This document shows, in pieces, positions 1 to 9,869 of a DNA stretch of 64,000 bases. A program made the position numbers and the translations under genes. Location of the stretch: NCBI RefSeq assembly GCF_001687585.2, contig NZ_CP016537.2, positions 902,001-966,000 of the forward strand, read 5' to 3'. Position 1 is the stretch's first letter; each line of letters starts with the position of its first letter. Below the pieces are notes generated by a model, which saw only the letters and a program-made list of their open reading frames with translations, had not been told where the DNA came from and did no database searches. Source of the DNA: Planococcus halocryophilus. GTDB lineage: Bacteria > Bacillota > Bacilli > Bacillales_A > Planococcaceae.

Positions 1-1
1 G

Positions 2-634
2 TACCATGCGGTCAAGGATGAACTAGGTGAAGAAGCAGAATACGTATGGCATGACTCAAAAGATTTGAGCAGCTATGACGGGATTTTACTTCCAGGCGGA
101 TTTTCATATGGCGATTACTTGCGTTGCGGCGCGATCGCTCAATTCTCTGGTGTCATGGACGAAGTAAGAAAAGCAGCTGAAGCAGGAAAACCAGTTCTTG
201 GAATCTGTAATGGTTTCCAAATTTTAACAGAAGCGGGTTTATTGCCAGGCGTTCTTTTACGAAACAAAAACTTGAAGTTCATGTGTCGCACTGTTGGATT
301 GAAAGTAGAAAACAACAGTACATTGTTCACAAATGAATACGAACAAGGCGAAGAAATCCAAATTCCAATCGCTCATGGAGAAGGCAATTATTATTGTGAT
401 GATGCGACATACGATCACCTCAAAGAAAACAACCAAATCGTCTTTACGTATGCAGACGATTTTAACGGCAGTCGAAACAACATTGCAGGAATCATTAACG
501 AACGCGGAAACGTGCTAGGCATGATGCCGCATCCTGAACGCGCAGTATCAGAGTTAATCGGCGGTAAAGATGGCTTGGCCTTATTTAGATCAATCGTTAA
601 ACAGTGGAGGGAATCACATGTCAGTCATGCTTGA
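2..634 (+). CDS. purQ: Phosphoribosylformylglycinamidine synthase subunit PurQ (5' truncated)
   Basis: Glutaminase subunit of FGAM synthase, which releases ammonia from glutamine for PurL in step four of cytosolic purine synthesis. The frame is open to the window edge, so the first roughly 17 residues are missing; 210 residues are visible against about 227 in the family. A class I glutamine amidotransferase domain is clear: an oxyanion-hole region [13 protein letters not shown], the nucleophile elbow LGICNGFQ with the catalytic Cys, and the C-terminal MPHPER carrying the catalytic His and Glu. It overlaps purL by 17 bases, which implies translational coupling. The identification is firm; only the start is unseen. 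Confidence 0.97.
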   Translation, partial: YHAVKDELGEEAEYVWHDSKDLSSYDGILLPGGFSYGDYLRCGAIAQFSGVMDEVRKAAEAGKPVLGICNGFQILTEAGLLPGVLLRNKNLKFMCRTVGLKVENNSTLFTNEYEQGEEIQIPIAHGEGNYYCDDATYDHLKENNQIVFTYADDFNGSRNNIAGIINERGNVLGMMPHPERAVSELIGGKDGLALFRSIVKQWRESHVSHA

Positions 635-2843
635 ACCAAATGCTGCTCAAATAAAAGAACAAAAAGTATATCAACAAATGGGCTTATCAGACGCGGAATT
701 TGATATGGTTGAAAAGATTTTAGGGAGATTGCCAAACTACACGGAGACAGGTTTGTTTTCGGTTATGTGGTCTGAGCATTGTTCGTATAAAAACTCGAAG
801 CCTGTACTTGCGAAATTCCCGACTAAAGGCGAACGTGTTCTTCAAGGACCTGGTGAAGGTGCTGGTATTGTAGATATTGGTGACGGACAAGCAGTTGTCT
901 TCAAAATGGAATCACATAACCACCCATCGGCTATTGAACCTTATCAAGGAGCAGCTACTGGAGTTGGCGGCATTATCCGTGACGTCTTTTCAATGGGTGC
1001 GCGTCCAATCGCGTTGCTGAACTCATTGCGTTTCGGTGAATTAACAACACCACGCGTGAAATACTTGTTTGAAGAAGTTGTTGCTGGGATTGCCGGATAC
1101 GGAAACTGTATCGGAATTCCAACGGTTGGTGGAGAAATTCAATTTGACGATTGTTATGACGGTAACCCGTTGGTTAACGCGATGTGTGTCGGATTGATCA
1201 ATCATGAAGATATTCAAAAAGGGATTGCTAAAGGTACAGGTAACCCGGTAATGTACGTCGGCGCTAAAACAGGACGCGATGGCATTCACGGAGCTACTTT
1301 TGCTTCTGAAGAGTTAACAGATGGCTCTGATAAAAATCGTCCTGCCGTTCAAGTAGGTGATCCATTTATGGAGAAACTGCTACTTGAAGCTTGTTTAGAA
1401 CTAATTAAGTCAGATGCGTTGATCGGTATTCAAGATATGGGTGCTGCTGGACTGACTTCTTCTTCAGCTGAAATGGCTTCAAAAGCAGGTTCAGGGATTG
1501 AAATGGATCTTGATCACATTCCACAACGTGAAACAGGGATGACAGCATACGAAATGATGCTTTCTGAATCACAAGAACGTATGTTAATCGTAGTGAAAGC
1601 TGGTCGTGAGCCTGAAATCGTTGAGTTGTTCGAAAAATACGGTTTAGATGCAGTGACTGTCGGTACAGTAACAGACGACTCGACACTGCGCTTAAAACAT
1701 AAAGGTGAAATTGTTGCAGAAGTTCCAGTTGACGCACTTGCAGAAGATGCGCCGGTTTACCACAAGCCTTCAGCTGTTCCAACCTATTTTACAGAGTTCC
1801 AACAAATGGACAACGTAGAACCAAAAGTAACGGATTTCAATGAAACATTAACGGCTTTATTAAAACAGCCAACAATCGCTTCTAAAGAATGGGTTTATGA
1901 TCAATACGATCACCAAGTACGCACAAGCACAGTAGTAAGTCCAGGGTCGGACGCTGCAGTTGTCCGTGTCCGTGGTACAAATAAAGGTTTAGCAATGACG
2001 ACTGACTGCAACTCTCGCTATATTTACTTAGATCCAGAAGTGGGCGGTAAAATTGCGGTTGCAGAAGCAGCACGTAATGTTGTGGTATCAGGTGCAAAAC
2101 CACTTGCCATCACGGATTGCTTAAACTTCGGTAACCCGGAAAAACCAGAAATCTTCTGGCAGTTAGAAAAAGCAGCAGACGGTATGTCTGAAGCATGTAC
2201 GATGTTAGATTCTCCGGTTATTGGCGGAAACGTCTCGTTATACAACGAAACAAACGGTACGGCTATTTACCCAACACCAACAATTGGCATGGTTGGGCTT
2301 GTAGAAGATCTTGCACATGTAACAACACAAGACGTGAAAAAACAAGGCGACTTTGTTTACTTGATTGGTGAAAGCTTTACAGAGTTTGGCGGAAGTGAAT
2401 TACAGAAAATGGTCGAAGGACGTATTTTCGGTAAAGCACCAGCGATTGATTTAACAGTTGAAGCAAAACGTCAACAAGAAATCTTATCAGCGATTCAGCA
2501 AGGACTTGTTGCATCAGCGCATGACGTTGCTGAAGGTGGCGTTGCTGTCGCATTAGCTGAAAAAACCTTTGGTAAAGGATTAGGCATGGAAGTTATATTG
2601 TCTGGATCCCCAACAACTGCTTTATTCAGCGAATCACAGTCACGTTTTGTTTTGACGGTTAGTCCGGAAAACGCAGAACAATTCGAGAAAGTCGTATCAG
2701 ATGCTAAGAAAGTCGGCCAAGTCACGGGAGACAAATTTGTAATCAACGGTGAAGACGGTACGACTTGGATTAACGAATCAGTCGCAACGCTTCGCTCAGC
2801 TTGGAAAGGAGCTATCCCATGCTTGCTGAAATCAGAAGCTTAA
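618..2843 (+). CDS. purL: Phosphoribosylformylglycinamidine synthase subunit PurL
   Basis: Synthetase subunit that uses ATP and ammonia channelled from PurQ to convert FGAR to FGAM. The 741 residues match the small, three-component Bacillus type (PurS-PurQ-PurL) rather than the 1300-residue fused enzyme. The conserved [19 protein letters not shown] block lies near residue 100, and two AIRS-like halves follow, the second with the [12 protein letters not shown] block. I chose the ATG at 618 because a GGAGGG Shine-Dalgarno sits at 606-611; an upstream in-frame ATG at 570 lies deep in purQ and lacks one. It overlaps purF by 25 bases. Confidence 0.98.
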   Translation: MSVMLEPNAAQIKEQKVYQQMGLSDAEFDMVEKILGRLPNYTETGLFSVMWSEHCSYKNSKPVLAKFPTKGERVLQGPGEGAGIVDIGDGQAVVFKMESHNHPSAIEPYQGAATGVGGIIRDVFSMGARPIALLNSLRFGELTTPRVKYLFEEVVAGIAGYGNCIGIPTVGGEIQFDDCYDGNPLVNAMCVGLINHEDIQKGIAKGTGNPVMYVGAKTGRDGIHGATFASEELTDGSDKNRPAVQVGDPFMEKLLLEACLELIKSDALIGIQDMGAAGLTSSSAEMASKAGSGIEMDLDHIPQRETGMTAYEMMLSESQERMLIVVKAGREPEIVELFEKYGLDAVTVGTVTDDSTLRLKHKGEIVAEVPVDALAEDAPVYHKPSAVPTYFTEFQQMDNVEPKVTDFNETLTALLKQPTIASKEWVYDQYDHQVRTSTVVSPGSDAAVVRVRGTNKGLAMTTDCNSRYIYLDPEVGGKIAVAEAARNVVVSGAKPLAITDCLNFGNPEKPEIFWQLEKAADGMSEACTMLDSPVIGGNVSLYNETNGTAIYPTPTIGMVGLVEDLAHVTTQDVKKQGDFVYLIGESFTEFGGSELQKMVEGRIFGKAPAIDLTVEAKRQQEILSAIQQGLVASAHDVAEGGVAVALAEKTFGKGLGMEVILSGSPTTALFSESQSRFVLTVSPENAEQFEKVVSDAKKVGQVTGDKFVINGEDGTTWINESVATLRSAWKGAIPCLLKSEA

Positions 2844-4240
2844 ATGAAGAATGTGGTGTCTTTGGAATATGGGGACATCCGAATGCGACGCAATTGACGT
2901 ATTACGGATTGCACGCTTTGCAACACCGCGGTCAAGAAGGTGCGGGAATTGTTTCAACTAATGGAGAAGGTCTTCTCCCATTAAAAGGTGAAGGCATGGT
3001 CAGTGAAGTGTTCACACCTGAGAAAATTGAAAAGATAGCAGGACATGCAGCAATTGGGCATGTTCGCTATGCAACAGCAGGAGGCAGTGGCATTGAAAAT
3101 GTCCAGCCTCTGCTCTTTAACTCAACTACGGGTAGTTTGGCGATTTCCCATAACGGAAATTTGGTCAATGCGACTCAGTTAAAAGGACACCTAGAACGTC
3201 AAGGGAGTATTTTTCAAACAACTTCAGATACAGAAGTATTGGCTCATTTAATTAAACGAAGCGGCTATGCATCGTTTGAAGAAAAAGCGAAAAATGCATT
3301 GTCTCTATTAAAAGGTGCTTTTGCTTGTGTGATTTTGACGGAAGAAGCAATGTATGTTGCATTAGATCCAAACGGTTTGCGTCCATTATCTCTTGGGAAA
3401 CTGGGGGATGCGTGGGTAGCGGCATCTGAAACGTGTGCATTTGATATTGTTGGAGCGGAATTTGTTCGTTCGGTTGAACCAGGTGAATTTTTAATCATTA
3501 CAAAAGATGGCATGCGTGCAGAACGTTTTGCTTATCCAGTAGAACGTTCGATTTGTACGATGGAATATGTTTACTTTTCACGTCCAGATTCGGACATCGA
3601 TGGCATTAACGTTCATACAGCACGAAAACGTCTAGGCGTTCAATTAGCAAAAGAAGTACAAATTGAAGCGGACGTTGTCACAGGCGTTCCGGATTCGAGT
3701 ATTTCAGCTGCAATTGGCTATTCAGAGCAAAGTGGTATTCCGTATGAGTTGGGCATGATTAAAAACCGTTATGTCGGACGTACGTTTATCCAACCTTCAC
3801 AAGACTTGCGCGAACAAGGTGTGAAGATGAAGCTTTCACCAGTGCGTCAAGTCGTCAATGGAAAACGCGTCATTATGGTCGATGATTCGATTGTCCGCGG
3901 CACAACTTCACGCCGCATCGTTAACTTGCTAAAAGAAGCAGGAGCTACTGAAGTGCATGTTGTCATCAGTTCGCCACCTATTAAGAATCCATGCTTTTAT
4001 GGTATTGATATTAGCACACCGGGTGAACTAATCGCTGCGAACAATACGGTAGAAGAAATGCGTGAAATTATTGGTGCGGATTCGTTAACATTTTTATCGG
4101 TTGACGGTATGGTTCAAAATATTGGACGTACAGATCCTGGATCAAAATGTGGACATTGTCTAGCTTGCTTTACAGGCGAATACCCGACCAATATTTATCC
4201 AGATACAGTATTACCGCACGAAAAAGAAAAAGTGAAATAA
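2819..4240 (+). CDS. purF: Amidophosphoribosyltransferase PurF
   Basis: Commits PRPP to purine synthesis by adding ammonia from glutamine to give phosphoribosylamine. The predicted protein is 473 residues. Residues 1-11 form a short propeptide, and Cys12 in the [11 protein letters not shown] context is the expected N-terminal nucleophile after processing, as in the Bacillus enzyme. The Ntn glutaminase domain is followed by a type I phosphoribosyltransferase domain with the PRPP loop [14 protein letters not shown]. The C-terminal CGHCLAC cysteines match the ligands of the Bacillus-type 4Fe-4S cluster. The ATG at 2819 was chosen because it gives the correct propeptide; the start lies inside purL, so translation is probably coupled. 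Confidence 0.98.
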   Translation: MLAEIRSLNEECGVFGIWGHPNATQLTYYGLHALQHRGQEGAGIVSTNGEGLLPLKGEGMVSEVFTPEKIEKIAGHAAIGHVRYATAGGSGIENVQPLLFNSTTGSLAISHNGNLVNATQLKGHLERQGSIFQTTSDTEVLAHLIKRSGYASFEEKAKNALSLLKGAFACVILTEEAMYVALDPNGLRPLSLGKLGDAWVAASETCAFDIVGAEFVRSVEPGEFLIITKDGMRAERFAYPVERSICTMEYVYFSRPDSDIDGINVHTARKRLGVQLAKEVQIEADVVTGVPDSSISAAIGYSEQSGIPYELGMIKNRYVGRTFIQPSQDLREQGVKMKLSPVRQVVNGKRVIMVDDSIVRGTTSRRIVNLLKEAGATEVHVVISSPPIKNPCFYGIDISTPGELIAANNTVEEMREIIGADSLTFLSVDGMVQNIGRTDPGSKCGHCLACFTGEYPTNIYPDTVLPHEKEKVK

Positions 4241-4252
4241 GGGGGAACCGGT

Positions 4253-5314
4253 GTGTCAAAAGCATATGAAAAAGCAGGCGTTAATATCGAAGCTGGCTAT
4301 GAAGCAGTAAACCGTATGAAATCCCATGTAGAACGGACAGCGCGTAAAGGAATGCTCGGTGCGTTTGGTGGATTTGGCGGGATATTCGATTTGTCTGAGC
4401 TGAATTTGAAAGAACCGGTTCTTGTTTCCGGAACGGATGGCGTGGGCACAAAACTAAAGCTCGCGTTCATGGCAGACCGTCACGATACAATCGGCATTGA
4501 TTGCGTAGCGATGTGTGTCAATGACATCGTTGCACAAGGTGCAGAACCTTTGTTTTTCTTAGACTATATTGCAGTCGGTAAAGCGATTCCTGAGAAAATT
4601 GAACAAATCGTTAAAGGCGTAGCCGATGGTTGTGTGCAAGCTGGAGCTGCACTTATTGGCGGAGAAACGGCAGAAATGCCGGGTCTTTATGAAGAAGATG
4701 AATACGATATCGCTGGATTTGCGGTCGGAGCTGCGGAGAAATCCAAAATCGTTACTGGCGAAAAAATCGTAGCTGGGGATGTATTAATCGGTCTGGCTTC
4801 AAGCGGGATTCATTCAAACGGTTATTCACTTGTGCGTCAAATTGTATTTGAGCAAAATCAATTTACGCTTGATCAACAAGTTGAAGGTTATGAAACGCTC
4901 GGTTCAATTGGTGATGCGTTGTTAACTCCTACAAAAATTTACGCAAAAGCTGTAGCTGCTATGGGCAATGAAACCGAAATCCATGGCATGGCACATGTGA
5001 CTGGTGGCGGATTTATCGAGAACATTCCACGGATGATGCCAGAGGGCTTAGGCGCGGAAATTTCACTTGGCAGCTGGCCAGTACTTGATATTTTCAAGTT
5101 GCTGAAAGAAAAAGGCGAGTTGGCAGACCGCGACTTATACTCAGTGTTCAATATGGGCATTGGTTTTGTTGTAGCTGTAGCACCTGAAGATGCTGAAAAA
5201 GTATTGGAAACCGCTAAAGAGAATGGCGAGCAAGCATTCCAAATTGGCAGCGTTTCGAACACTGAAGGCGTCCAATTTCAAGGGCAACAGGACGGCACAT
5301 TAAATGAAAACTAA
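4253..5314 (+). CDS. purM: Phosphoribosylformylglycinamidine cyclo-ligase PurM (AIR synthetase)
   Basis: Closes the imidazole ring of FGAM to AIR using ATP. The 353 residues fit an AIRS-fold protein, with the glycine-rich [13 protein letters not shown] segment and the [10 protein letters not shown] motif. The start is GTG at 4253, preceded by a G-rich Shine-Dalgarno (4241-4247), and the N-terminus [18 protein letters not shown] aligns with the start of the B. subtilis enzyme as I recall it. It sits 12 bases after purF and overlaps purN by 11 bases, so it belongs to the same transcript. Nothing unusual was seen. Confidence 0.97.
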   Translation: MSKAYEKAGVNIEAGYEAVNRMKSHVERTARKGMLGAFGGFGGIFDLSELNLKEPVLVSGTDGVGTKLKLAFMADRHDTIGIDCVAMCVNDIVAQGAEPLFFLDYIAVGKAIPEKIEQIVKGVADGCVQAGAALIGGETAEMPGLYEEDEYDIAGFAVGAAEKSKIVTGEKIVAGDVLIGLASSGIHSNGYSLVRQIVFEQNQFTLDQQVEGYETLGSIGDALLTPTKIYAKAVAAMGNETEIHGMAHVTGGGFIENIPRMMPEGLGAEISLGSWPVLDIFKLLKEKGELADRDLYSVFNMGIGFVVAVAPEDAEKVLETAKENGEQAFQIGSVSNTEGVQFQGQQDGTLNEN

Positions 5315-5876
5315 AACAAAAATCGCTGTATTTGCATCTGGTAATGGCTCTAATTTTCAAGCCATTGTCGATGCGATTACGGCTGATAAATTAGCAGCTG
5401 AAATCATGCTTGTTGTAACAGATAAGCCCAAAGCGTTTGTATTAAATCGTGCTACAAAGGCAGGCGTAGCATCATTTTCTTTTATTCCTTCTGAGTATGA
5501 CTCCAAGCAACATTACGAAGAAATGCTAAAAGAAAAATTACAGAAGCTCGGAGTAGAGTGGATTGTTCTCGCAGGCTATATGCGATTGATAGGTCCAGTG
5601 TTACTTGAAGCTTACGAAAATCGCATTGTGAATATCCATCCTTCTGTTTTGCCAGCGTTTCCAGGTAAAGACGCGATTGGTCAAACACTCGCTGCAGGAG
5701 CAGTAAATGCAGGTGTCACAGTGCACTATGTAGACGCAGGAATGGATACAGGCAACATTATTGCACAACAATCGTTTCCGGTATTAGGTCGTGGACGCGA
5801 AGAAGTCGAGCATCAGATCCATCAGATTGAACATGAATTATATCCTACAACATTGCAGCAATTATTCGACCGGTAA
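5304..5876 (+). CDS. purN: Phosphoribosylglycinamide formyltransferase PurN
   Basis: Transfers a formyl group from 10-formyltetrahydrofolate to GAR, giving FGAR. The 190-residue length is typical. The phosphate-binding GNGSNFQAI segment lies near the N-terminus, and the catalytic Asn and His are in [12 protein letters not shown]. The catalytic Asp region reads VDAGMDTG. The ATG lies inside the end of purM (11-base overlap), so translation is probably coupled. A 32-base gap with its own Shine-Dalgarno separates it from purH. Confidence 0.97.
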   Translation: MKTKTKIAVFASGNGSNFQAIVDAITADKLAAEIMLVVTDKPKAFVLNRATKAGVASFSFIPSEYDSKQHYEEMLKEKLQKLGVEWIVLAGYMRLIGPVLLEAYENRIVNIHPSVLPAFPGKDAIGQTLAAGAVNAGVTVHYVDAGMDTGNIIAQQSFPVLGRGREEVEHQIHQIEHELYPTTLQQLFDR

Positions 5877-5908
5877 ACGATCGGTCTTAATCTTTAGGAG
5901 GACTATTT

Positions 5909-7444
5909 GTGAAAAAAAGAGCATTACTCAGCGTATCGGATAAATCAGGAATTTTGGAATTTGCACAGGAATTGGAAAAGATGGGCTATGAACTGTTATC
6001 GACAGGCGGCACTAAAAAATTTCTTGAAGAAAACGGCGTTGCAATAACAGCCGTAGACGAAGTTACGAAATTTCCAGAAATTTTAGGTGGACGTGTAAAA
6101 ACTTTGCATCCGCTTGTACACGGTGGACTATTAGCCAAACATGATGATGCAGAACATCAAAGTCAAATGGCTGAAAACGGCATTTCTCCGATTGAAATAG
6201 TTTGCGTTAATCTATACCCGTTCCGTGAAACTATTGCAAAACCAGATGTTACGGTAGATGATGCCATTGAAAATATCGATATCGGCGGACCGACAATGTT
6301 ACGTTCTGCGGCGAAAAATCACGCATATGTAACGGTTATTGTGGATGCAGCTGATTATGCTGGAGTATTGACTGAATTACAAAACGAACAGTCTACAACG
6401 CCTGAAACGAGACGTCGATTAGCGGCAAAAGTCTTCCGTCATACGGCTGCATATGATTCATATATCTCAAACTATTTGACTGATTTAACAGGTGAAGAAT
6501 ATCCGGATCAATTGACGCTCACATATGAGTTGTCTCAAACACTTCGTTACGGAGAAAATCCTCATCAAAAAGCTGCTTTTTACCGTAGTCCGCTGGGCTC
6601 AAACTTTTCGATTGCCAATGCACATCAAGTGCATGGCAAGGAATTATCGTATAACAATATTCAAGATGCCAATGCAGCTCTTCAAATGATTAAAGAATTC
6701 AAAATGCCAGCAGCAGTTGCTGTAAAACATATGAATCCATGTGGTGTTGGTACAGGTGAAAAAATCGCTGATGCCTTTGGTAAAGCTTATGAAGCGGATT
6801 CGACATCAATTTTTGGTGGAATTGTGGCCTTGAATCGTGAAGTTGACGCTGATACAGCAAAGCAATTAGCAACAATTTTCTTAGAAATCATTATTGCACC
6901 ATCATTTTCAGATGAAGCAATTGAATTGCTAACACAAAAGAAAAATATCCGTTTATTAACGATTCCATTCGACAGCAAAGTTAGCGATAAATGGAACACT
7001 GTTACGGTTGAAGGTGGTTTGTTAATTCAACAGCCAGACGTCTTCGGATATGATGACGCAGATATTCAAGTAGCTACAGAACGTCAGCCGACAGCGGCAG
7101 AACTGGAAGCATTAAAACTTGGGTGGAACGTTGTAAAACATGTTAAATCCAATGCCATTGTTGTATGTAACTCGGAGATGACTTTGGGCATCGGTGCGGG
7201 ACAAATGAATCGCGTTGGTTCTGCTAAAATTGCGTTAGACCAAGCAGGCAGTGCTGCAGAAGGTGCAGTTATGGCATCAGATGCATTCTTCCCGATGAAT
7301 GATACAGTAGAAGCAGCTGCAAAAGCAGGCATAAAAGCAATTATTCAACCAGGTGGTTCGAAAAAAGATCAAGATTCGATCGATAAAGCGAACGAATACG
7401 GAATTGCTATGGTCTTTACTGGCGTCCGTCATTTCAAACATTAA
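5909..7444 (+). CDS. purH: Bifunctional AICAR formyltransferase/IMP cyclohydrolase PurH
   Basis: Catalyses the last two steps to IMP: formylation of AICAR and ring closure. The protein has 511 residues. The N-terminal cyclohydrolase (MGS-like) domain carries [13 protein letters not shown] and [10 protein letters not shown]. The formyltransferase domain carries [14 protein letters not shown] and the KHMNPCGVG block. The start is GTG at 5909, supported by the AGGAGGA Shine-Dalgarno at 5896-5902. It lies between purN and purD, 16 bases before purD, as in the B. subtilis operon. Confidence 0.98.
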   Translation: MKKRALLSVSDKSGILEFAQELEKMGYELLSTGGTKKFLEENGVAITAVDEVTKFPEILGGRVKTLHPLVHGGLLAKHDDAEHQSQMAENGISPIEIVCVNLYPFRETIAKPDVTVDDAIENIDIGGPTMLRSAAKNHAYVTVIVDAADYAGVLTELQNEQSTTPETRRRLAAKVFRHTAAYDSYISNYLTDLTGEEYPDQLTLTYELSQTLRYGENPHQKAAFYRSPLGSNFSIANAHQVHGKELSYNNIQDANAALQMIKEFKMPAAVAVKHMNPCGVGTGEKIADAFGKAYEADSTSIFGGIVALNREVDADTAKQLATIFLEIIIAPSFSDEAIELLTQKKNIRLLTIPFDSKVSDKWNTVTVEGGLLIQQPDVFGYDDADIQVATERQPTAAELEALKLGWNVVKHVKSNAIVVCNSEMTLGIGAGQMNRVGSAKIALDQAGSAAEGAVMASDAFFPMNDTVEAAAKAGIKAIIQPGGSKKDQDSIDKANEYGIAMVFTGVRHFKH

Positions 7445-7460
7445 TCGGGGTGAAACAATT

Positions 7461-8711
7461 ATGAAGATATTGGTCATTGGAAGAGGTGGACGAGAACACG
7501 CCATCGTCCGCCAGTTCTCGAAATCTGCTTCGGTCACTAAAGTTTATGCAGCTCCAGGCAATGATGGAATGCGGGAAGATGCTGAAGTAGTTGCAATTGA
7601 TGAAATGGATTTTGCTGGTCTTGTAGAATTTGCAAAAGAGCAGCAAATAGATTTTAGTTTTGTAGGTCCTGAACAGCCTTTATCAGAAGGAATCGTCGAT
7701 TTTTTTGAAGCCAAAGGATTACGTATTTTTGGCCCGTCTAAAGCGGCTGCACAAATTGAAGGCAGTAAAGCTTTTGCAAAAGAATTGATGGAAAAATACG
7801 ACATTCCAACTGCTAGCTATGAGACCTTTACAGAAACGGCGCCAGCTATTGATTTTGTTCATCAACATGGTGCTCCGATTGTTATTAAAGCGGATGGACT
7901 TGCGGCTGGGAAAGGTGTTGTTGTGGCGATGACGGAAGAGGAAGCCATTGCTGCTATCAACGATATGCTTGAAGGACAAAAGTTTGGAGAGTCCGGTTCA
8001 AAAGTTGTCATTGAAGAATTTTTAGACGGTGAAGAATTTTCGTTTATGTCTTTCGTTCATAGCGGTCAAATTTACCCGATGGTTATTTCACAAGACCATA
8101 AACGCGCTTACGACGGAGACCGTGGACCAAATACAGGAGGAATGGGCGCATATTCGCCTGTTCCGCAAATTTCACAAGCGATTGTTGATCAAACCTATGC
8201 TGAAATTGTAGAACCTGCAGTTAAAGCAATGACATCTGAAGAAACGCCATTTAATGGCATTTTATATACAGGCGTCATTTTAACGAAAAAAGGTCCAAAA
8301 GTGATTGAATTTAATGCGCGTTTTGGCGATCCAGAAACGCAAGTTGTCTTACCACGCATGACGTCAGATTTCGGACTATTTATGGATAACCTTTTAAACA
8401 ATCAACCGGCTGAGCTAATGTGGGACGACCAAGCCGTACTTGGAGTTGTAGTTGCTGCTGACAATTATCCGGAGACTGTTGAAAAAGGTGCTCTTTTACC
8501 CGATTTAACAAAGCTCTCTGGAGTGGAAATTACGCATGCCGGGACAAAACAAACGGTGAATGGATATGCAGGAAATGGTGGCCGAGTATTGCTGATTTCA
8601 GCAAGTGGAACATCTATTGAATCTGCGCAAGACAAGGTTTATGAACAATTAAACAGCTTATCTTGGGACGGTTTCTTTTATCGTACCGATATCGGATGGC
8701 GTGCAAAATAA
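7461..8711 (+). CDS. purD: Phosphoribosylamine-glycine ligase PurD
   Basis: ATP-dependent ligation of glycine to phosphoribosylamine, the second step of the pathway. The 416 residues carry an N-terminal GRGGREHAI nucleotide-like fold, then an ATP-grasp core with KADGLAAGKGVVV and the metal-binding NARFGDPETQ. ATG 7461 was preferred over an upstream in-frame GTG at 7353 because homology begins at MKILVIGRGG and a GGGGTGA ribosome-binding site lies just before it. It is the last gene of the pur operon and is followed by a strong terminator. Confidence 0.97.
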   Translation: MKILVIGRGGREHAIVRQFSKSASVTKVYAAPGNDGMREDAEVVAIDEMDFAGLVEFAKEQQIDFSFVGPEQPLSEGIVDFFEAKGLRIFGPSKAAAQIEGSKAFAKELMEKYDIPTASYETFTETAPAIDFVHQHGAPIVIKADGLAAGKGVVVAMTEEEAIAAINDMLEGQKFGESGSKVVIEEFLDGEEFSFMSFVHSGQIYPMVISQDHKRAYDGDRGPNTGGMGAYSPVPQISQAIVDQTYAEIVEPAVKAMTSEETPFNGILYTGVILTKKGPKVIEFNARFGDPETQVVLPRMTSDFGLFMDNLLNNQPAELMWDDQAVLGVVVAADNYPETVEKGALLPDLTKLSGVEITHAGTKQTVNGYAGNGGRVLLISASGTSIESAQDKVYEQLNSLSWDGFFYRTDIGWRAK

Positions 8712-8734
8712 TTTTATATATGATATACTCATTG

Positions 8735-8769
8735 ATGACACAAATTCGACAAGAAGATGTGTCATTTTT
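8735..8769 (+). terminator. Rho-independent terminator after purD
   Basis: The eight-base arms ATGACACA (8735-8742) and TGTGTCAT (8758-8765) are perfectly complementary and lead into a T-rich run. This marks the end of the purine operon. Confidence 0.85.
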
Positions 8770-8907
8770 GTTTTTGCCTGCCCTATAGGCATTTACACAA
8801 AAGATGAGGATTTACAACAGCCCACGGTTACCTCTATTTAAACTCCAGAATGTAAACTCATTACTACCTCAAAAAAATGTGAAATGAAAATTGAAAGGGG
8901 ATTAATT

Positions 8908-9501
8908 ATGAATTGGTATGAAAAACTAAACCAGTATTTTCCAATTGAAGAAATGAAGTCAAAAGAGCATATGGATGCGTTGTTAAAAGAAAAAGGAAGC
9001 GTTTATTACAAAGATGAAGGTCCTTACCATGTATTGATGTATGCAGAGTTCCCACACTTTACGTTTGTTGATTATTTATTTGTCTCTAAAGAATCACGTG
9101 GCATGGGTCTTGGTAGAAAAACTTTGCAAATGCTAAAAGACAAAAACAAACCGATTATTCTTGAAGTTGAACCGGTAGACTACGAAGATACAGATACGGA
9201 AAAACGTCTACGTTTTTATGCACGTGAAGGATTTGAACACGCATCATCAATCGGTTACTGCCGTCGTTCACTTGCAACGGGTGAAGAAAACTCGATGGAA
9301 ATTTTGTACTGGACGCCAAGCGGTGAAACAGAAGAACAGATTTTCGAAGGTATGAAAAAAATGTATGAAGACATCCATACGTATAAAGACGAACAATTTT
9401 ACGGAGAATCGTATGATTCAGTATCTGAAGTACTAACTTTCCAAGAAGAAGAAAAGAAAGACGTCTTGAAACCATTCAGCGATCCTGTTAATAATGACTG
9501 A
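8908..9501 (+). CDS. GNAT-family N-acetyltransferase, substrate unknown
   Basis: A 197-residue protein with a GNAT fold. The segment VDYLFVSKESRGMGLGRKTL contains the acetyl-CoA loop motif (R/Q-x-x-G-x-G) near residues 65-75, and LRFYAREGFEHA resembles the motif-B region of these enzymes. The C-terminal third is rich in Glu and Lys and is not part of the catalytic core. ATG 8908 has a GAAAGGGG Shine-Dalgarno at 8893-8900. The gene stands alone between two terminators and replaces the small yez genes found here in B. subtilis. The substrate cannot be told from the sequence. Confidence 0.8.
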   Translation: MNWYEKLNQYFPIEEMKSKEHMDALLKEKGSVYYKDEGPYHVLMYAEFPHFTFVDYLFVSKESRGMGLGRKTLQMLKDKNKPIILEVEPVDYEDTDTEKRLRFYAREGFEHASSIGYCRRSLATGEENSMEILYWTPSGETEEQIFEGMKKMYEDIHTYKDEQFYGESYDSVSEVLTFQEEEKKDVLKPFSDPVNND

Positions 9502-9504
9502 TTT

Positions 9505-9535
9505 AAAAACCCCACGCAATTGCGTGGGGTTTTTA
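9505..9535 (+). terminator. Strong terminator after the acetyltransferase
   Basis: A perfect 20-base GC-rich palindrome (9510-9529, CCCCACGCAA and its complement) is flanked by A-rich and T-rich runs, so it could act in both directions. Confidence 0.9.
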
Positions 9536-9580
9536 AATCTATGAGAAACTCCTAACAAGCTTTCCTGATTTTTAAAATGT

Positions 9581-9709
9581 AGCGGAAGGTGACGACTCCA
9601 ACGGGAGCAAAGCGACAGAGCGACATGAGCTGGAGCCACTGGACTGAGCAGAGCGAGGGAAGCGGCAGAAGCCGTGTCCGTGGAACGCGTCCGCCTGGAG
9701 CGGGAAACA
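9581..9709. repeat. Intergenic repeat element with imperfect inverted ends
   Basis: A GC-rich stretch of about 130 bases within the 368-base gap 9502-9869. It begins AGCGGAAGGTGACGACTCC and ends GTCCGCCTGGAGCGGGAAAC. The ends are imperfectly complementary. From memory, this start and end pattern matches a dispersed intergenic element common in Planococcaceae and other Bacillaceae, of unknown function. There is no coding frame of note. The rest of the gap holds the preceding terminator and an AT-rich stretch before yerA. Confidence 0.6.
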
Positions 9710-9869
9710 TGAATCTTTATTATCTAGCTAAGTAACCCATGTGAATGCGTGGTTTTTTTGTGTCTAAATTAATTAGAATGTTCTTATTTTTACAGAGAAT
9801 GTCTATTTTCAGATGGATAATTATGCTAGGATATTAAGTATCGAACTAGTAGAAAGAAGGTGCCGGCAA

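Noticed and set aside
1..8711. Purine riboswitch or PurR box
   Set aside because: The window starts inside purQ; the operon leader is outside, and nothing similar occurs between the visible pur genes.
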